Positions 17,865-26,596 of a stretch of DNA of 64,000 nucleotides are shown in pieces. The position numbers were made by a program, and so were the translations under genes. The stretch's first letter is position 1. Every line of letters begins with the position of its first letter. This stretch comes from Azospirillum fermentarium (GTDB lineage: Bacteria > Pseudomonadota > Alphaproteobacteria > Azospirillales > Azospirillaceae). The notes under the pieces were generated by a model, which worked only from the letters and a program-made list of their open reading frames with translations, was not told where the DNA came from and ran no database searches. The DNA lies in assembly GCF_025961205.1 (NCBI RefSeq), contig NZ_JAOQNH010000003.1, positions 516,501 through 580,500 of the forward strand, read 5' to 3'.

Positions 17865-19736
17865 TTAGAACAGGCGCAGGATCGACTGCTGCGACTGGTT
17901 GGCGAGGCTGAGAGCGATGGTGCCCAGCTGCTGACGGGTTTGCAGCATGAGCAAGCCAGCGCCTTCCTCGTTCTGGTCGGCCAGGGTCAGCTTGTTGGCC
18001 CCTTCCGTCAGCACATCGCCGAAATCCTTGGTGAAGTTTTCGCGCGTCGTGATGATGCTGAGGTTTGTGGACAGGCTCTGCGAGGCGGAGCGCAGGTAAT
18101 CGGTGGCGTGATCCAGACCGGCCACCGCCTTGTCGATGTCCGAACGGTCGGTCCAGCCGTTCTGGGCATAGTCCACCTGCAGCCCCTGGCCGCTGGTGGT
18201 CAGGTTCTGGCTCTGCACCGCGATCGAGTTGGTGTTCGTCTCGTTGAGCTGAACGCTCAGATCGTTCTTGGTGTTGGCTTCGGTGGTCTGCACCGTGACC
18301 AGATTGGCGGCCTGGCTGGCCGCGGCGGCCTGCTTCAGCGTCTTCTGGTCAAGGTCCATGCGGACCGTGCCGGTGTCGAACGCGAAGGAGTTTTCACCGT
18401 TGGCAAGCTTGCCTTCACCGCGGGCGGCCATGCCGTCGCGGGTGATGGTGTTGCCGGCCAGATTGGTGGCGCTCACCTGCAGGTCCACCTTCTTTTCGAT
18501 GGTGGAGGTGCCGTTGCCGGAGTTGGCGGCGGCTTCCAGCAGTTTGCGGTCAACGGTGAACGACACCACCGTGCCCGACGCGAAGCTTTCGGAGATGCGC
18601 TTGGTGGCCGCGTTCTCGGCCTGGGCGCTCACCGACATGTCGCGCGACACCAGGGCGTCGGTCTTGCCGGTCAGGGTGATGGTGCCGTTGTTGTCCACCG
18701 ACACGCTGGCGATATCGACCGAGTTGCCGACCAGACGGCCGTTGCCGGCCAGGGCGGCGCTGATCGACTGCATCAGCTTGGTGGCGACGTTCTTGCGGCC
18801 GTCCTGGCCCATGGCCACGTCGGAAGCGGTGGCGGCGTAGCTGAAGGTCTGGCCTTCCACCGTGATGGAGAAGGTGTCGCCCTCTTCGATGGTGCCGCCA
18901 ACGGCGACGTTGGTCACCTGCGCCGTGCCGGTCTTGGCCGCCGTGGTGGTGGTGGCCGATGTCGTCTGGCTGTTGTCGAAGTAGGAGATGGTGCGGGATT
19001 CGGAGCCGTCCGACACGATGAAGGTGCGGTCGCGGCCCGTGGCGCCGCGCACTTCGATCGAGACGTCGCTGAAATTGCCCTTGGTGCCGCTGATGGTACC
19101 GGTGACGTTCAGGTTCGTCAGGCCGTGGGCCTGTTCGGCGGAGTTGATGTCGCCCGAGGCACCGGTGACGGCACCCGTCCCCTTCACGCGCACCGCGTAG
19201 GTGTCGGTGGCGGTGACGTTGGTGACGCGGGAGTTGTCCACGCCGATCATGGAATTGGTGGTGGCGCGCGATGCGCTGGTGCTGTCCAGCGACATGCCGT
19301 TGCCGGCCAGCAGGTTCTTGCCGCCGTAGCTGCTGTCGCCGGCCAGCTTGTCGATCTGCGCCTTCAGGGAGTTGAACTGCTTGGCCAGCGACGCGCGGGT
19401 CGAGACCGACGACGCATCGGTGCCCAGGGCGGCATAGGCGGCGGTCGTCAGGCCGCGGGCCTGATCGAGCATGTCGTTGATGGCCGTGATGCCCTTGTCG
19501 GCCGTTTTGATGGTGCTGACCGCCTGCCCCATCGCATCCTTGAGCGAGGACAGGTCACCGGCACGCTGGCTCAGGTTCTTTGCCGCGAAGAACGCGGTCG
19601 GGCCGTCGAGGGCCGAGTTGACCTTGTTGCCGGTGGAAAGGATGTTCTGCTTCTTCGAAATCTGATCGTTTACGGATTGCAGCTGCAGCAGGTTCGTCCG
19701 CATCGAGGCGGAAAGGCTGACCGGTGTGCTTGCCAT
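17865..19736 (-). CDS. Flagellin
   Basis: The 623-residue filament protein has the conserved D0/D1 N-terminus (LQSVNDQISKKQNILSTGNK, then AKNLSQRAGDL). It has the mirror-image C-terminus with LTLADQNEEGAGLLMLQTRQQLGTIALSLANQSQQSILRLF, split here as the usual two D1/D0 helices. The middle, about 150-480, is a Thr/Ser/Ala-rich variable surface domain, longer than in minimal alphaproteobacterial flagellins. The ATG is preceded by AAAGGGG. It is transcribed alone; no other filament gene is in the window. Whether it belongs to the polar or a lateral flagellum cannot be told. Confidence 0.95.
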   Translation of the reverse strand: MASTPVSLSASMRTNLLQLQSVNDQISKKQNILSTGNKVNSALDGPTAFFAAKNLSQRAGDLSSLKDAMGQAVSTIKTADKGITAINDMLDQARGLTTAAYAALGTDASSVSTRASLAKQFNSLKAQIDKLAGDSSYGGKNLLAGNGMSLDSTSASRATTNSMIGVDNSRVTNVTATDTYAVRVKGTGAVTGASGDINSAEQAHGLTNLNVTGTISGTKGNFSDVSIEVRGATGRDRTFIVSDGSESRTISYFDNSQTTSATTTTAAKTGTAQVTNVAVGGTIEEGDTFSITVEGQTFSYAATASDVAMGQDGRKNVATKLMQSISAALAGNGRLVGNSVDIASVSVDNNGTITLTGKTDALVSRDMSVSAQAENAATKRISESFASGTVVSFTVDRKLLEAAANSGNGTSTIEKKVDLQVSATNLAGNTITRDGMAARGEGKLANGENSFAFDTGTVRMDLDQKTLKQAAAASQAANLVTVQTTEANTKNDLSVQLNETNTNSIAVQSQNLTTSGQGLQVDYAQNGWTDRSDIDKAVAGLDHATDYLRSASQSLSTNLSIITTRENFTKDFGDVLTEGANKLTLADQNEEGAGLLMLQTRQQLGTIALSLANQSQQSILRLF

Positions 19737-20497
19737 GTTTCTTTTCCCCTTTGGAAAGATAGACCGATCCCGGCTTTGCCGGTCGGGTGGAGGGGGTAAA
19801 GATCCCTCCGCTGCTGCACCCGCAAACTTCGTACCAAGAACGAATGTTTTTCGCGCAAAAAGGTAAAAACATGGAATATTTATATATTAAATATGAAATT
19901 TCCTTTGGAGACCGCTAAAAAGAAATTATCGCGCATCATAGTCATGACGAAATTTCACTATTCGCAAAAAGTGATCAAAAATTTCTCATCGCATCAGGTG
20001 ATTTGTTCGGGCGTGTTTCGCCAATAATATGGATATAATGATATATTTTGTCTTTAATATCAAAAACATGATTGATATTTTACTTGGTATGGCAGGCCCC
20101 TGCCGGGGTGGTGCCTTGGTTTATGGGGTCGCCATTGCCAAGCCACCCTGTTTCTTGGCCCGAGCTTCACCGTAGCGTTCGGCCATGCTCTCTTGACTGG
20201 AACAGTGCGACAGCCTGTCCGGTCGGGGAATCGTCTTGCCTCTAAACTTTTCCATATGTTGCCCATGAGCTTGTGGAAAGAGCGTTTCGAGAGGGGTATG
20301 AGGACGAAAATTTCGCTGCAACGGTCCTTCAGGCCCCTGCGGCAAAGAGCATCTTGTGCCGGCCTGATCGTGCTCAATTGCTTTCTAATAAAGAGATCGT
20401 CAGGCAATTATCAATTGATAATAAATTGTTAATGCGTTTTCATCGGAAAATTTTTATTCCGAAAAAGAAATAAATAAGAAGATTTATGTGTATTGAT

Positions 20498-20523
20498 GCA
20501 AAATGCAATTTTTTGCATTTTGC
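20498..20523. repeat. AT-rich perfect hairpin
   Basis: GCAAAATGCAA and TTGCATTTTGC form an 11-bp perfect stem around a TTTT loop inside the AT-rich intergenic region. It may be a protein-binding palindrome or a transcript end; no U run clearly follows. Confidence 0.6.
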
Positions 20524-20711
20524 AAAGCCGAACAGGAATTCATATGCACAAGATATTTTTATCACATACTAATTTTTCTCTACCGGTAATCTTGCAAAAG
20601 ATAAAATGCCGTTAACTGTTTTTCTGGGTTTCTTTGTGACGGGCCGCAGGATTCGTTGCGGGGCGTGCCCTGTCTGCGGCGTTCAAGCCGCTTGACCCGC
20701 CACGGCCGATA

Positions 20712-20723
20712 TGAAAATTTTCA
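20712..20723. promoter_or_regulatory. 12-bp palindrome upstream of the nickel transport operon
   Basis: TGAAAATTTTCA is a perfect palindrome about 47 bp before the first gene of the nickel/cobalt operon. It could be a regulator site near the promoter. It does not match the enterobacterial NikR operator. Confidence 0.3.
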
Positions 20724-20769
20724 GAATCGTATGAAGGTTTGTGTCGTCAATGATCGAAGAAGGCCGCCT

Positions 20770-21558
20770 ATGCCCCGTTCCTCCCTTGCCCCCACCGCGG
20801 CGGCTCTGGTCCTGGCGCTGGCCGCAGCCCTGGCCCCGCAGCCGGCAGCGGCGCATTTTCAGGAGTTGCTGCCGTCCACCGACATCGTGCCCGACACCGG
20901 CAGCCGCGAGGTCAGGCTTGAGCTGGTGTTCACCCATCCCATGGAACGGGGGCCGGTGATGGCCATGGGCGCGCCCGTGCGTTTCGGCGTGCTGGCGGGC
21001 GGCAAGACCACCGATCTCACCTCCACCCTGGTGCGGCGCGAGGTGAAGGGCAAGGCGGCCTATTCCGCCACCCACAAGGTGGGGGAACCGGCGGATTACG
21101 TGTTCTTCGTCGAACCCGCCCCTTATTGGGAGCCGGCGGAAAAGAAGCACATCATCCATTACACCAAGACCGTGGTGGACGTCGGCGCGGGCAAGGGCTG
21201 GGACGCGCTGGTCGGGTTGCCGGTGGAGATCGAGCCGCTGGTCCGCCCCTATGGGCTGTGGACCGGATCGCTGTTCCGCGGCATCGTCCGCCACAACGGC
21301 GCCCCCGTTCCCTTCGCCGAGGTGGAGGTGGAATGGGCCAACGACGGTTCCGTCACCGCCCCCGCCGACCCCTTCGTGACCCAGGTCATCAAGGCCGATG
21401 CCGGCGGCCAGTTCGCCTTTGCCATGCCGCGGGCCGGCTGGTGGGGCTTCGCCGCCCTGGTGGACGGCGAGACGCCCATGAACGCGCCCGACGGCACCCC
21501 CGCCGCGGTGGAACTGGGCGGGCTGATGTGGGTGAAGGTCACGGACATGAAGAAGTAA
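20770..21558 (+). CDS. nikK: Periplasmic NikK-like component (DUF4198) of a Ni/Co ECF importer
   Basis: The 262-residue protein has a signal peptide ending at about AAA-HF. The DUF4198-type segments FTHPMERGPVMAMGAP and EPAPYWEPAEKKHIIHYTKT follow. Members of this family accompany NikM-type energy-coupling-factor transporters and help deliver nickel in the periplasm. It is the first gene of five closely spaced genes. AGAAGG precedes the ATG at 20770. Nickel rather than cobalt is favoured because a separate NikL gene replaces CbiN, but this is inference. Confidence 0.82.
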   Translation: MPRSSLAPTAAALVLALAAALAPQPAAAHFQELLPSTDIVPDTGSREVRLELVFTHPMERGPVMAMGAPVRFGVLAGGKTTDLTSTLVRREVKGKAAYSATHKVGEPADYVFFVEPAPYWEPAEKKHIIHYTKTVVDVGAGKGWDALVGLPVEIEPLVRPYGLWTGSLFRGIVRHNGAPVPFAEVEVEWANDGSVTAPADPFVTQVIKADAGGQFAFAMPRAGWWGFAALVDGETPMNAPDGTPAAVELGGLMWVKVTDMKK

Positions 21559-21565
21559 CCCGCCC

Positions 21566-22216
21566 ATGGCCCACATTCCCGATGGCGTCCTGTCCATGCC
21601 GGTCCTGGCCGCGGGCATCGCGGTCAGCGTGGCGGGCTGCGCCTATGGGCTGAAACGTCTGCACCCCGACCGCATCCCCCAGGTGGGGATGCTGTCGGCG
21701 GTGTTCTTCGTGGCGTCGCTGGTGCATTTCCCGGTCGGGCCGTCCAGCGTCCACCTGATCCTCAACGGGCTGACGGGGGTGGCGCTGGGGTGGGCGGCCT
21801 TTCCCGCCATTCTGGTGGCGCTGCTGCTGCAGGCGGTGCTGTTCGGGTTCGGCGGGCTGGTGGTGCTGGGCGTCAACATCATGAACATGGCGGTGCCGGC
21901 GGTGCTGTGCGGCCTGGCGTTCCGCCGGGTGCGGCGGGCCTTTCCCGGCGACACCCGCGTGGCGGTGGCCGCGGCGGGTGCGGCGGGGGCCGGCGGCGTG
22001 CTGCTGACCGGGCTGGCGGTGGCGGCATCCCTGGCCCTGTCGGGGCGGGAGTTCCTGACCGCCGCCCATCTGGTGGTGCTGACCCACCTGCCGGTGCTGG
22101 TGATCGAGGGGGCCTTCACCGCCGCCGCCGTCGGGCTGGTGCTGCGGGTCAAGCCGGCGGTGCTGGACGATCCCGCCCCCCACAGCGATGAGGACGAAGG
22201 GGAGGGGGCGCCATGA
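21566..22216 (+). CDS. nikM: NikM/CbiM-type S component of the Ni/Co ECF importer
   Basis: The 216-residue membrane protein is the substrate-specific component. It begins MAHIPDGVLSMPVL, the CbiM/NikM signature with the metal-binding N-terminus, and has about six or seven hydrophobic segments, including VHFPVGPSSVHLILNGLTGV. In characterised members the N-terminal amine and a His at position 2 bind the metal. Here an Ala precedes the His, so removal of the initiator Met would restore that geometry. It lies 7 bp behind nikK and overlaps nikL by 4 bp. Confidence 0.92.
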   Translation: MAHIPDGVLSMPVLAAGIAVSVAGCAYGLKRLHPDRIPQVGMLSAVFFVASLVHFPVGPSSVHLILNGLTGVALGWAAFPAILVALLLQAVLFGFGGLVVLGVNIMNMAVPAVLCGLAFRRVRRAFPGDTRVAVAAAGAAGAGGVLLTGLAVAASLALSGREFLTAAHLVVLTHLPVLVIEGAFTAAAVGLVLRVKPAVLDDPAPHSDEDEGEGAP

Positions 22217-22797
22217 CCCCGCACCACACCGCCGTGGTCCTGGCCGCCGCGCTGAGCCTGACGGCGGCGCCGGCTCTGGCCCACAAGCTGAAGGTCTTTG
22301 CCGCGGCGGACGGGGCGGAGGTCTCCGGCTATGCCTATTTCAGCGGCGGCGACCGGGCGCAGGGGGCGGCGCTGACCGTCACCGGCCCCGACGGCACAGT
22401 GCTGTTCACCGGCGCCACCGCGGCGGACGGAACCTTCCGTTTCACCGCCGCCCGGCGGGTGGATCACACCTTGACCGTGGACGGCGGCGACGGCCATCAG
22501 GCCCAGGCCACGCTGCCCGCTGCCGACCTTCCCCCCGGCCTGCCGGGCGGGGAGGGGAATGAGGCGTCCGCAGCACCGGCCCCGGCCGCCGTATTCACGC
22601 CGGCTCCGGCACCCTCCGCCGAGATGCAGGCGATGATCGAGGCGGCGGTGGCACGGCAGGTGCGCCCCTTGCGCGAACAGCTCGACGCCTATCAGGATCA
22701 GGTGCGCTGGCACGACGTGGCCGGGGGCATCGGCACCATCATCGGGCTGGCCGGGCTGGCCTTTGGATTGACCCGTGGACGAGGACGGCGCTCATGA
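22213..22797 (+). CDS. nikL: NikL-like small accessory component
   Basis: The 194-residue protein has a signal peptide (cut near ALA-HK), an Ig-like extracellular domain (VSGYAYFSGGDRAQGAALTV) and one C-terminal membrane helix (GIGTIIGLAGLAFGL). A predicted coiled stretch, EMQAMIEAAVARQVRPLREQ, precedes the helix. This architecture is that of NikL, which takes the place of CbiN in nickel ECF importers. It overlaps nikM and nikQ by 4 bp each. Confidence 0.8.
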   Translation: MTPHHTAVVLAAALSLTAAPALAHKLKVFAAADGAEVSGYAYFSGGDRAQGAALTVTGPDGTVLFTGATAADGTFRFTAARRVDHTLTVDGGDGHQAQATLPAADLPPGLPGGEGNEASAAPAPAAVFTPAPAPSAEMQAMIEAAVARQVRPLREQLDAYQDQVRWHDVAGGIGTIIGLAGLAFGLTRGRGRRS

Positions 22798-23603
22798 CCG
22801 CGGTTGCCGACACCTGCACCGATGGCCGCACCCTGTTGGACGGCGGCACCTCCCTCGGCCCCGCGTGGGATGCCGCCCCCGCGGGACCGGACCCGCGGCT
22901 GCGGGTGGTGGGTGCGGCGCTGTTCGCGGTGACGGTGGTGGCGCTGCACGCGCTGCCCGTGCTGCTGCCGGCCCTGGGGCTGGCCGTGGCGGCGGCGGTG
23001 GCGGCGCGGCTGCCGGCGCGAACCACCCTGCGCCGGCTGCTGGCCATGGACGGGTTCATGGTGCTGGCCCTGGCCTCGCTGCCCTTCACCGTGCCGGGAG
23101 CGCCGCTGACCCTGGCCGGGGTGGATCTTGCGCCCCTGTCCCACGCCGGTACGCAGCAGGCGCTGGTGATCCTGGTGAAGGCCAACGCGGTCATGCTGAT
23201 GACCCTGGCGCTGGCGGGTGCCCTGGGGCCGGTACGGCTGGGCCGCACGCTGGCGCGGCTGGGGGCGCCGGACACGCTGGTCCATCTGCTGCTGTTCACC
23301 GTGCGCTATCTGGATGTGCTGAACCGGGAATACCGCCGCCTGCGCACCGCCATGCGGGCGCGGGGGTTTCGTGCCGGGGCCAATCGCCACACGTGGCGCA
23401 GCATGGGCTGGCTGTTCGGCATGCTGATGGTGCGCAGCCTGGAACGGTCGGAGCGTATCGCCGCCGCCATGCGCTGCCGCGGCTTCACCGGGCGTTTTCC
23501 CGCCTTGGCCGACGGCCGGCCCCTGACCGGGCGGGACCGGGCCATGGCCCTGGCCGGTGCCGTGGCGATGATGGCGCTGGCCGTGGCGGACCGGCTGTGG
23601 TGA
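22794..23603 (+). CDS. nikQ: CbiQ/NikQ-type ECF transmembrane (T) component
   Basis: The 269-residue T component has several hydrophobic segments. It carries the two cytoplasmic Ala-Arg-Gly motifs that dock on the ATPases, here MRARGFRAG and MRCRGFTGRF, which are diagnostic for the family. It couples ATP hydrolysis to substrate release from NikM. Its TGA at 23601-23603 overlaps the GTG start of nikO. Confidence 0.92.
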   Translation: MTAVADTCTDGRTLLDGGTSLGPAWDAAPAGPDPRLRVVGAALFAVTVVALHALPVLLPALGLAVAAAVAARLPARTTLRRLLAMDGFMVLALASLPFTVPGAPLTLAGVDLAPLSHAGTQQALVILVKANAVMLMTLALAGALGPVRLGRTLARLGAPDTLVHLLLFTVRYLDVLNREYRRLRTAMRARGFRAGANRHTWRSMGWLFGMLMVRSLERSERIAAAMRCRGFTGRFPALADGRPLTGRDRAMALAGAVAMMALAVADRLW

Positions 23604-24259
23604 ACGCGCCGCTGTTCCGTCTGACCGGGATCACTTTTGCCTATGACCGGCAGGCCCCGGTGCTGGAGAGGGCGGATTTTTCCCTGTGGCCGGGGGAAAC
23701 CGTCGCTCTGACCGGCCCCAACGGGGCGGGCAAGACCACGCTGTTCCACCTGATGGCCGGGCTGTTGCGCCCCAGCGCCGGCACCATCGAAGCCTTCGGC
23801 GCGGTGCGGCGGCGGGAGCGGGACTTTCACGCCGTGCGGGCGCGGGCCGGGCTGCTGTTCCAGGATTCCGACGACCAGCTTTTCTGTCCCACGGTGGCGG
23901 AGGATGTGGCCTTCGGCCCCCTCAACCTTGGCAAATCCCCGGAACATGCGCGGCGGATCGCCGAAAACACCTTGGAATCCCTTGGTCTTGCCGGGTTCGG
24001 CGGGCGGGTGACCCACACCCTGTCGGGTGGGCAGAAGCGGTTGGCCGCCTTGGCCGCGGTGCTGGCCATGGAGCCCGAGGTGCTGCTGCTGGACGAACCC
24101 ACCAACGCGCTCGACGCCGAGACCCAGGAGCGGCTGACGTCCATTCTGGCCGGCTTGCCCCAGGCCAAGGTGATCATCTCCCACGACGATGCCTTCCTGC
24201 GCCGGCTGGCGACCCGGCGGGTGCGGCTGGAGCGCGGACGCCTGGCTGCGGAGCCGTGA
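23600..24259 (+). CDS. nikO: CbiO/NikO-type ECF ATPase
   Basis: The 219-residue ATPase starts at a GTG overlapping nikQ. Walker A is GPNGAGKTT, the Q-loop is LFQDSDDQLF (typical of CbiO), the signature is LSGGQKRLAALA, Walker B is VLLLDEPTNALD and the switch His is in IISHDD. It is slightly shorter than many CbiO proteins because the C-terminal extension is absent. As the operon's only ATPase it probably works as a homodimer. Confidence 0.93.
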   Translation: MNAPLFRLTGITFAYDRQAPVLERADFSLWPGETVALTGPNGAGKTTLFHLMAGLLRPSAGTIEAFGAVRRRERDFHAVRARAGLLFQDSDDQLFCPTVAEDVAFGPLNLGKSPEHARRIAENTLESLGLAGFGGRVTHTLSGGQKRLAALAAVLAMEPEVLLLDEPTNALDAETQERLTSILAGLPQAKVIISHDDAFLRRLATRRVRLERGRLAAEP

Positions 24260-24452
24260 CCCGGCACGGCAAAAGCGGTCCGCCGGCCGATTCCTGCCGG
24301 GCAGAATCTTCACACCCCTTTTGTCTGCCGTATCATCTGGTTGATTTATAAAGCATTTTGGCGGAACGGAAAATTGGCCCGGCGTTTGCTTTGCTCCAGC
24401 ATCCGCCCCAGCCGCCCGCCATCTCCGGCGTTGGCAGAACGAGTGTCCCGCC

Positions 24453-25253
24453 ATGCAGATCGACAGCCGCGCCAACCATGTTTCCGGCCCATCCTCCCGC
24501 AGCGTCGCGGCCATCGCCACATACCGCTCGGCCATGAACGCGGCGGCCAAGCTGCCGTCGAACGCCAATGCCGCCGGCCCGCTGGCGGTGGCGGACAAGG
24601 TGTCGATCAGCTCCACGGCCCAGGCCCTGATGGACGAGGCGGCGCGGCGCCCCGATGCCAGCGACCCCCTGCGCGCCTTCCGCGACGCCAACGGGCTTTT
24701 GACCATGGACGGGGTGGCGCAGATCCAGAACATGCCGCCGCGGGTGCGGGATGCGGCGAAGGGCATGCGGGAAGTGGCGTCGCTGGGCAAGGAGATCGGC
24801 GCCATGGAGGCCGATCCCAATGCGGATGCGGCCCGGCTGGACACGCTGCGCGGTGAGTACGCCGCCGCGCGGACCAAGCTGTCGGCGGATCTGGAACGGG
24901 CCGGGCTGACGGACAAGATGGCGAAGGCGGGGATCGGCATCGACCAGCTCATCAGCTCCGATACCGGTGTGCTGGTGCGGCTCAGCAGCATGGCGGTCAA
25001 TGCCCTGAACGCGGCGGCCGCCGCCGACAAGACCGCGGGAACCGAGAAGACCGCAGCGGCCACCACGGCGGTCCCCGTCACGGCGGACGCCACCGATGCC
25101 GCCGCGGCTCAGAGCGGTGCGGCGGCCGGCACCGCACAGATCCCCGCCCGCCGTGCCGACACGGTGGAGGAAAAACCGTCGCTGCTGTCGTGGTTCATGG
25201 ATACGCTGCGCCGCAAGCTGGCCCCCGGTGGGGCCGAACCGGCGGCTGCCTGA
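24453..25253 (+). CDS. Hypothetical alanine-rich protein
   Basis: I do not recognise this 266-residue protein. It has no signal peptide or membrane segment. Residues 46-60 read VADKVSISSTAQALM, reminiscent of the VSLSS-type sequences before helices in FlgM-like and other flagellar small proteins, but too short to assign. Residues 95-160 look helical, possibly coiled coil, with AAARTKLSADLERAGL. The 190-235 stretch is Ala/Thr-rich low complexity, and the tail LLSWFMDTLRRKL is amphipathic. It stands alone between the nickel operon and cspA. Confidence 0.65.
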   Translation: MQIDSRANHVSGPSSRSVAAIATYRSAMNAAAKLPSNANAAGPLAVADKVSISSTAQALMDEAARRPDASDPLRAFRDANGLLTMDGVAQIQNMPPRVRDAAKGMREVASLGKEIGAMEADPNADAARLDTLRGEYAAARTKLSADLERAGLTDKMAKAGIGIDQLISSDTGVLVRLSSMAVNALNAAAAADKTAGTEKTAAATTAVPVTADATDAAAAQSGAAAGTAQIPARRADTVEEKPSLLSWFMDTLRRKLAPGGAEPAAA

Positions 25254-25488
25254 CAATTTTGTCATAAAAACCGTTTGAAGACCCCATAAAAAGAGGCGCC
25301 TGCCAAAAAAAACGGGCGGAGGGAAAATCATCTCTTGAACTTCTCACCCAGCTCCTTATTTCTGGATCGTCATTCTGATTCGACCGTCGTGCTGGCGCGC
25401 CTTCGGGTTCCTGTCTGTTGCACTTTTGGGACTCAGTCTGATGCGTCGTTCATCTGGGGCGATGCCACTTTCTACGATGGAGGACAGT

Positions 25489-25701
25489 ATGCCGGTGGGC
25501 ACTGTCAAATGGTTCAACAGCACCAAGGGTTATGGTTTCATTCAGCCGGACGCCGGCGGGCCGGATGTGTTCGTCCACATCTCCGCCGTTGAGCGCGCCG
25601 GGCTGCGTGGCCTGACCGACGGGCAGAAGATTTCCTATGAAGAGCAGCGCGACCCCAAGCGCGGCAAGACCTCGGCCGAAAACCTGAAGGCGGTTCGCTG
25701 A
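25489..25701 (+). CDS. Cold-shock protein, CspA family
   Basis: This 70-residue single OB-fold protein has RNP1 KGYGFI and RNP2 VFVHIS, both intact (GTVKWFNSTKGYGFIQ; DVFVHISAVER). It binds single-stranded nucleic acid. The ATG at 25489 follows GGAGGA at the right spacing. A leader of over 200 bp precedes it, as usual for cold-shock genes whose mRNA leader controls translation, though no cold box is identified here. A strong terminator follows. Confidence 0.95.
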   Translation: MPVGTVKWFNSTKGYGFIQPDAGGPDVFVHISAVERAGLRGLTDGQKISYEEQRDPKRGKTSAENLKAVR

Positions 25702-25726
25702 TCCTTCGCGGACCTTCGGCAGATGG

Positions 25727-25760
25727 GGAGGCGCCCGGAAACGGGCGCCTCCTTTGCGTT
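25727..25760 (+). terminator. Rho-independent terminator of the cold-shock gene
   Basis: GGAGGCGCCCG (25727-25737) and CGGGCGCCTCC (25742-25752) form a perfect 11-bp stem with a GAAA tetraloop, followed by TTTGCGTTT. Confidence 0.9.
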
Positions 25761-25780
25761 TGGGGCTTTGTGTTTGGGGG

Positions 25781-26464
25781 TCAGCTTATCTGCCGCTCGT
25801 CCGGCCCGGTGATGGGGCTGCCGTCGTACTGATCCAACAGGGCGGCGGGGGTGTCGTACAGCGCCACGCACCCGGCCCGGACCAGCGTTTCGCGGGGAAA
25901 ACCGCCGCACAGCAACCCGATGGCGGACAGACCGGCCCGTGCCGCCGCCTGGGCGTCCCAGGGCGAATCGCCCACCGCCACCGCCGCGTCCGCTCTCATC
26001 CCCAGACGCTCCAGGGCGGCCAGGAAGATGTCGGGGCAGGGTTTTGAATGATCCGCGTCGTCGGACGACACCTCGGCATCCACCAGCCCGTCGATGCCGG
26101 CGATGCGGCGGTAATCGGCCAATTCCTCCTTTTTTGCCGAAGTGGCGAGCGCGATGCGCCGCCCGTCGGCGCGGAGGCGGCGGAACAGCTCCGGCACCGC
26201 GGGAAAGCCCCGCAGATGAGGCAGGTATTCCCGCCGGAACAGGCCGGCGCGGTAGGTTTCCATATCCGCCCCGTACCGCTCCGCGGTCTCCAGCGGCACG
26301 AAGACGGGAATCAACTGGTCGCCGCCCTTGCCGATCTGCGCCCGCACGGCGGCACGGTCCACCGGATGGCCGAAATGCAGGAAGGTTCTGGTCCAACTGT
26401 CGGCGTGGGCATCGACCGAATCCACCAGCGTTCCATCGACGTCGAAGATCACTGCCCGGCTCAT
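25781..26464 (-). CDS. HAD-family hydrolase (phosphatase type)
   Basis: The 227-residue enzyme has motif I DVDGTLVDS with nucleophile D8, motif II LATSAKKEE, motif III KPCPDIF and motif IV VGDSPWDAQAA. It belongs to the phosphoglycolate phosphatase/beta-phosphoglucomutase-like subgroup with a helical cap. The substrate is not readable. It is divergent from glpD, and the short spacing suggests a shared promoter region, but a metabolic link is only a guess. Confidence 0.9.
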   Translation of the reverse strand: MSRAVIFDVDGTLVDSVDAHADSWTRTFLHFGHPVDRAAVRAQIGKGGDQLIPVFVPLETAERYGADMETYRAGLFRREYLPHLRGFPAVPELFRRLRADGRRIALATSAKKEELADYRRIAGIDGLVDAEVSSDDADHSKPCPDIFLAALERLGMRADAAVAVGDSPWDAQAAARAGLSAIGLLCGGFPRETLVRAGCVALYDTPAALLDQYDGSPITGPDERQIS

Positions 26465-26596
26465 GTCCGTTCCTTCCCCATGTTTTCGTCATGGGCGGGC
26501 AACAAAATGCGCAGGCCGGGGTTCCGCCCCTGCGGACAAGTCTCCGGCGCGTCACCATCTATCACCCGAGTGATGGATGGCGGAAGGGAATGGACG

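Larger units (their letters stand above)
19737..20769. other. AT-rich intergenic region without a convincing gene
   Basis: About 1 kb lies between divergent flagellin and nickel-transport genes. The first part (to about 19,850) should hold the flagellin promoter. From about 19,860 to 20,620 the base composition is far more AT-rich than the flanks. Short open frames on both strands there have no recognisable domain, and none is preferred. An 11-bp hairpin at 20498-20523 and a 12-bp palindrome at 20712-20723 are noted separately. The patch looks acquired or rearranged. Confidence 0.7.

Noticed and set aside
19737..19860. A sigma-28 or sigma-54 promoter for the flagellin gene
   Set aside because: No convincing match to either consensus could be picked out by eye.
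20060..20473. Several short frames on both strands in the AT-rich intergenic region
   Set aside because: They overlap each other, lack clear ribosome sites and show no domain; none can be preferred.
20729..20750. GTATGA as a NikR half-site before the nickel operon
   Set aside because: The matching TCATAC half at the right spacing is absent.
20531..20769. A cobalamin or nickel/cobalt riboswitch upstream of the ECF operon
   Set aside because: I found neither the B12 box nor a clear multi-helix junction pattern in the leader.
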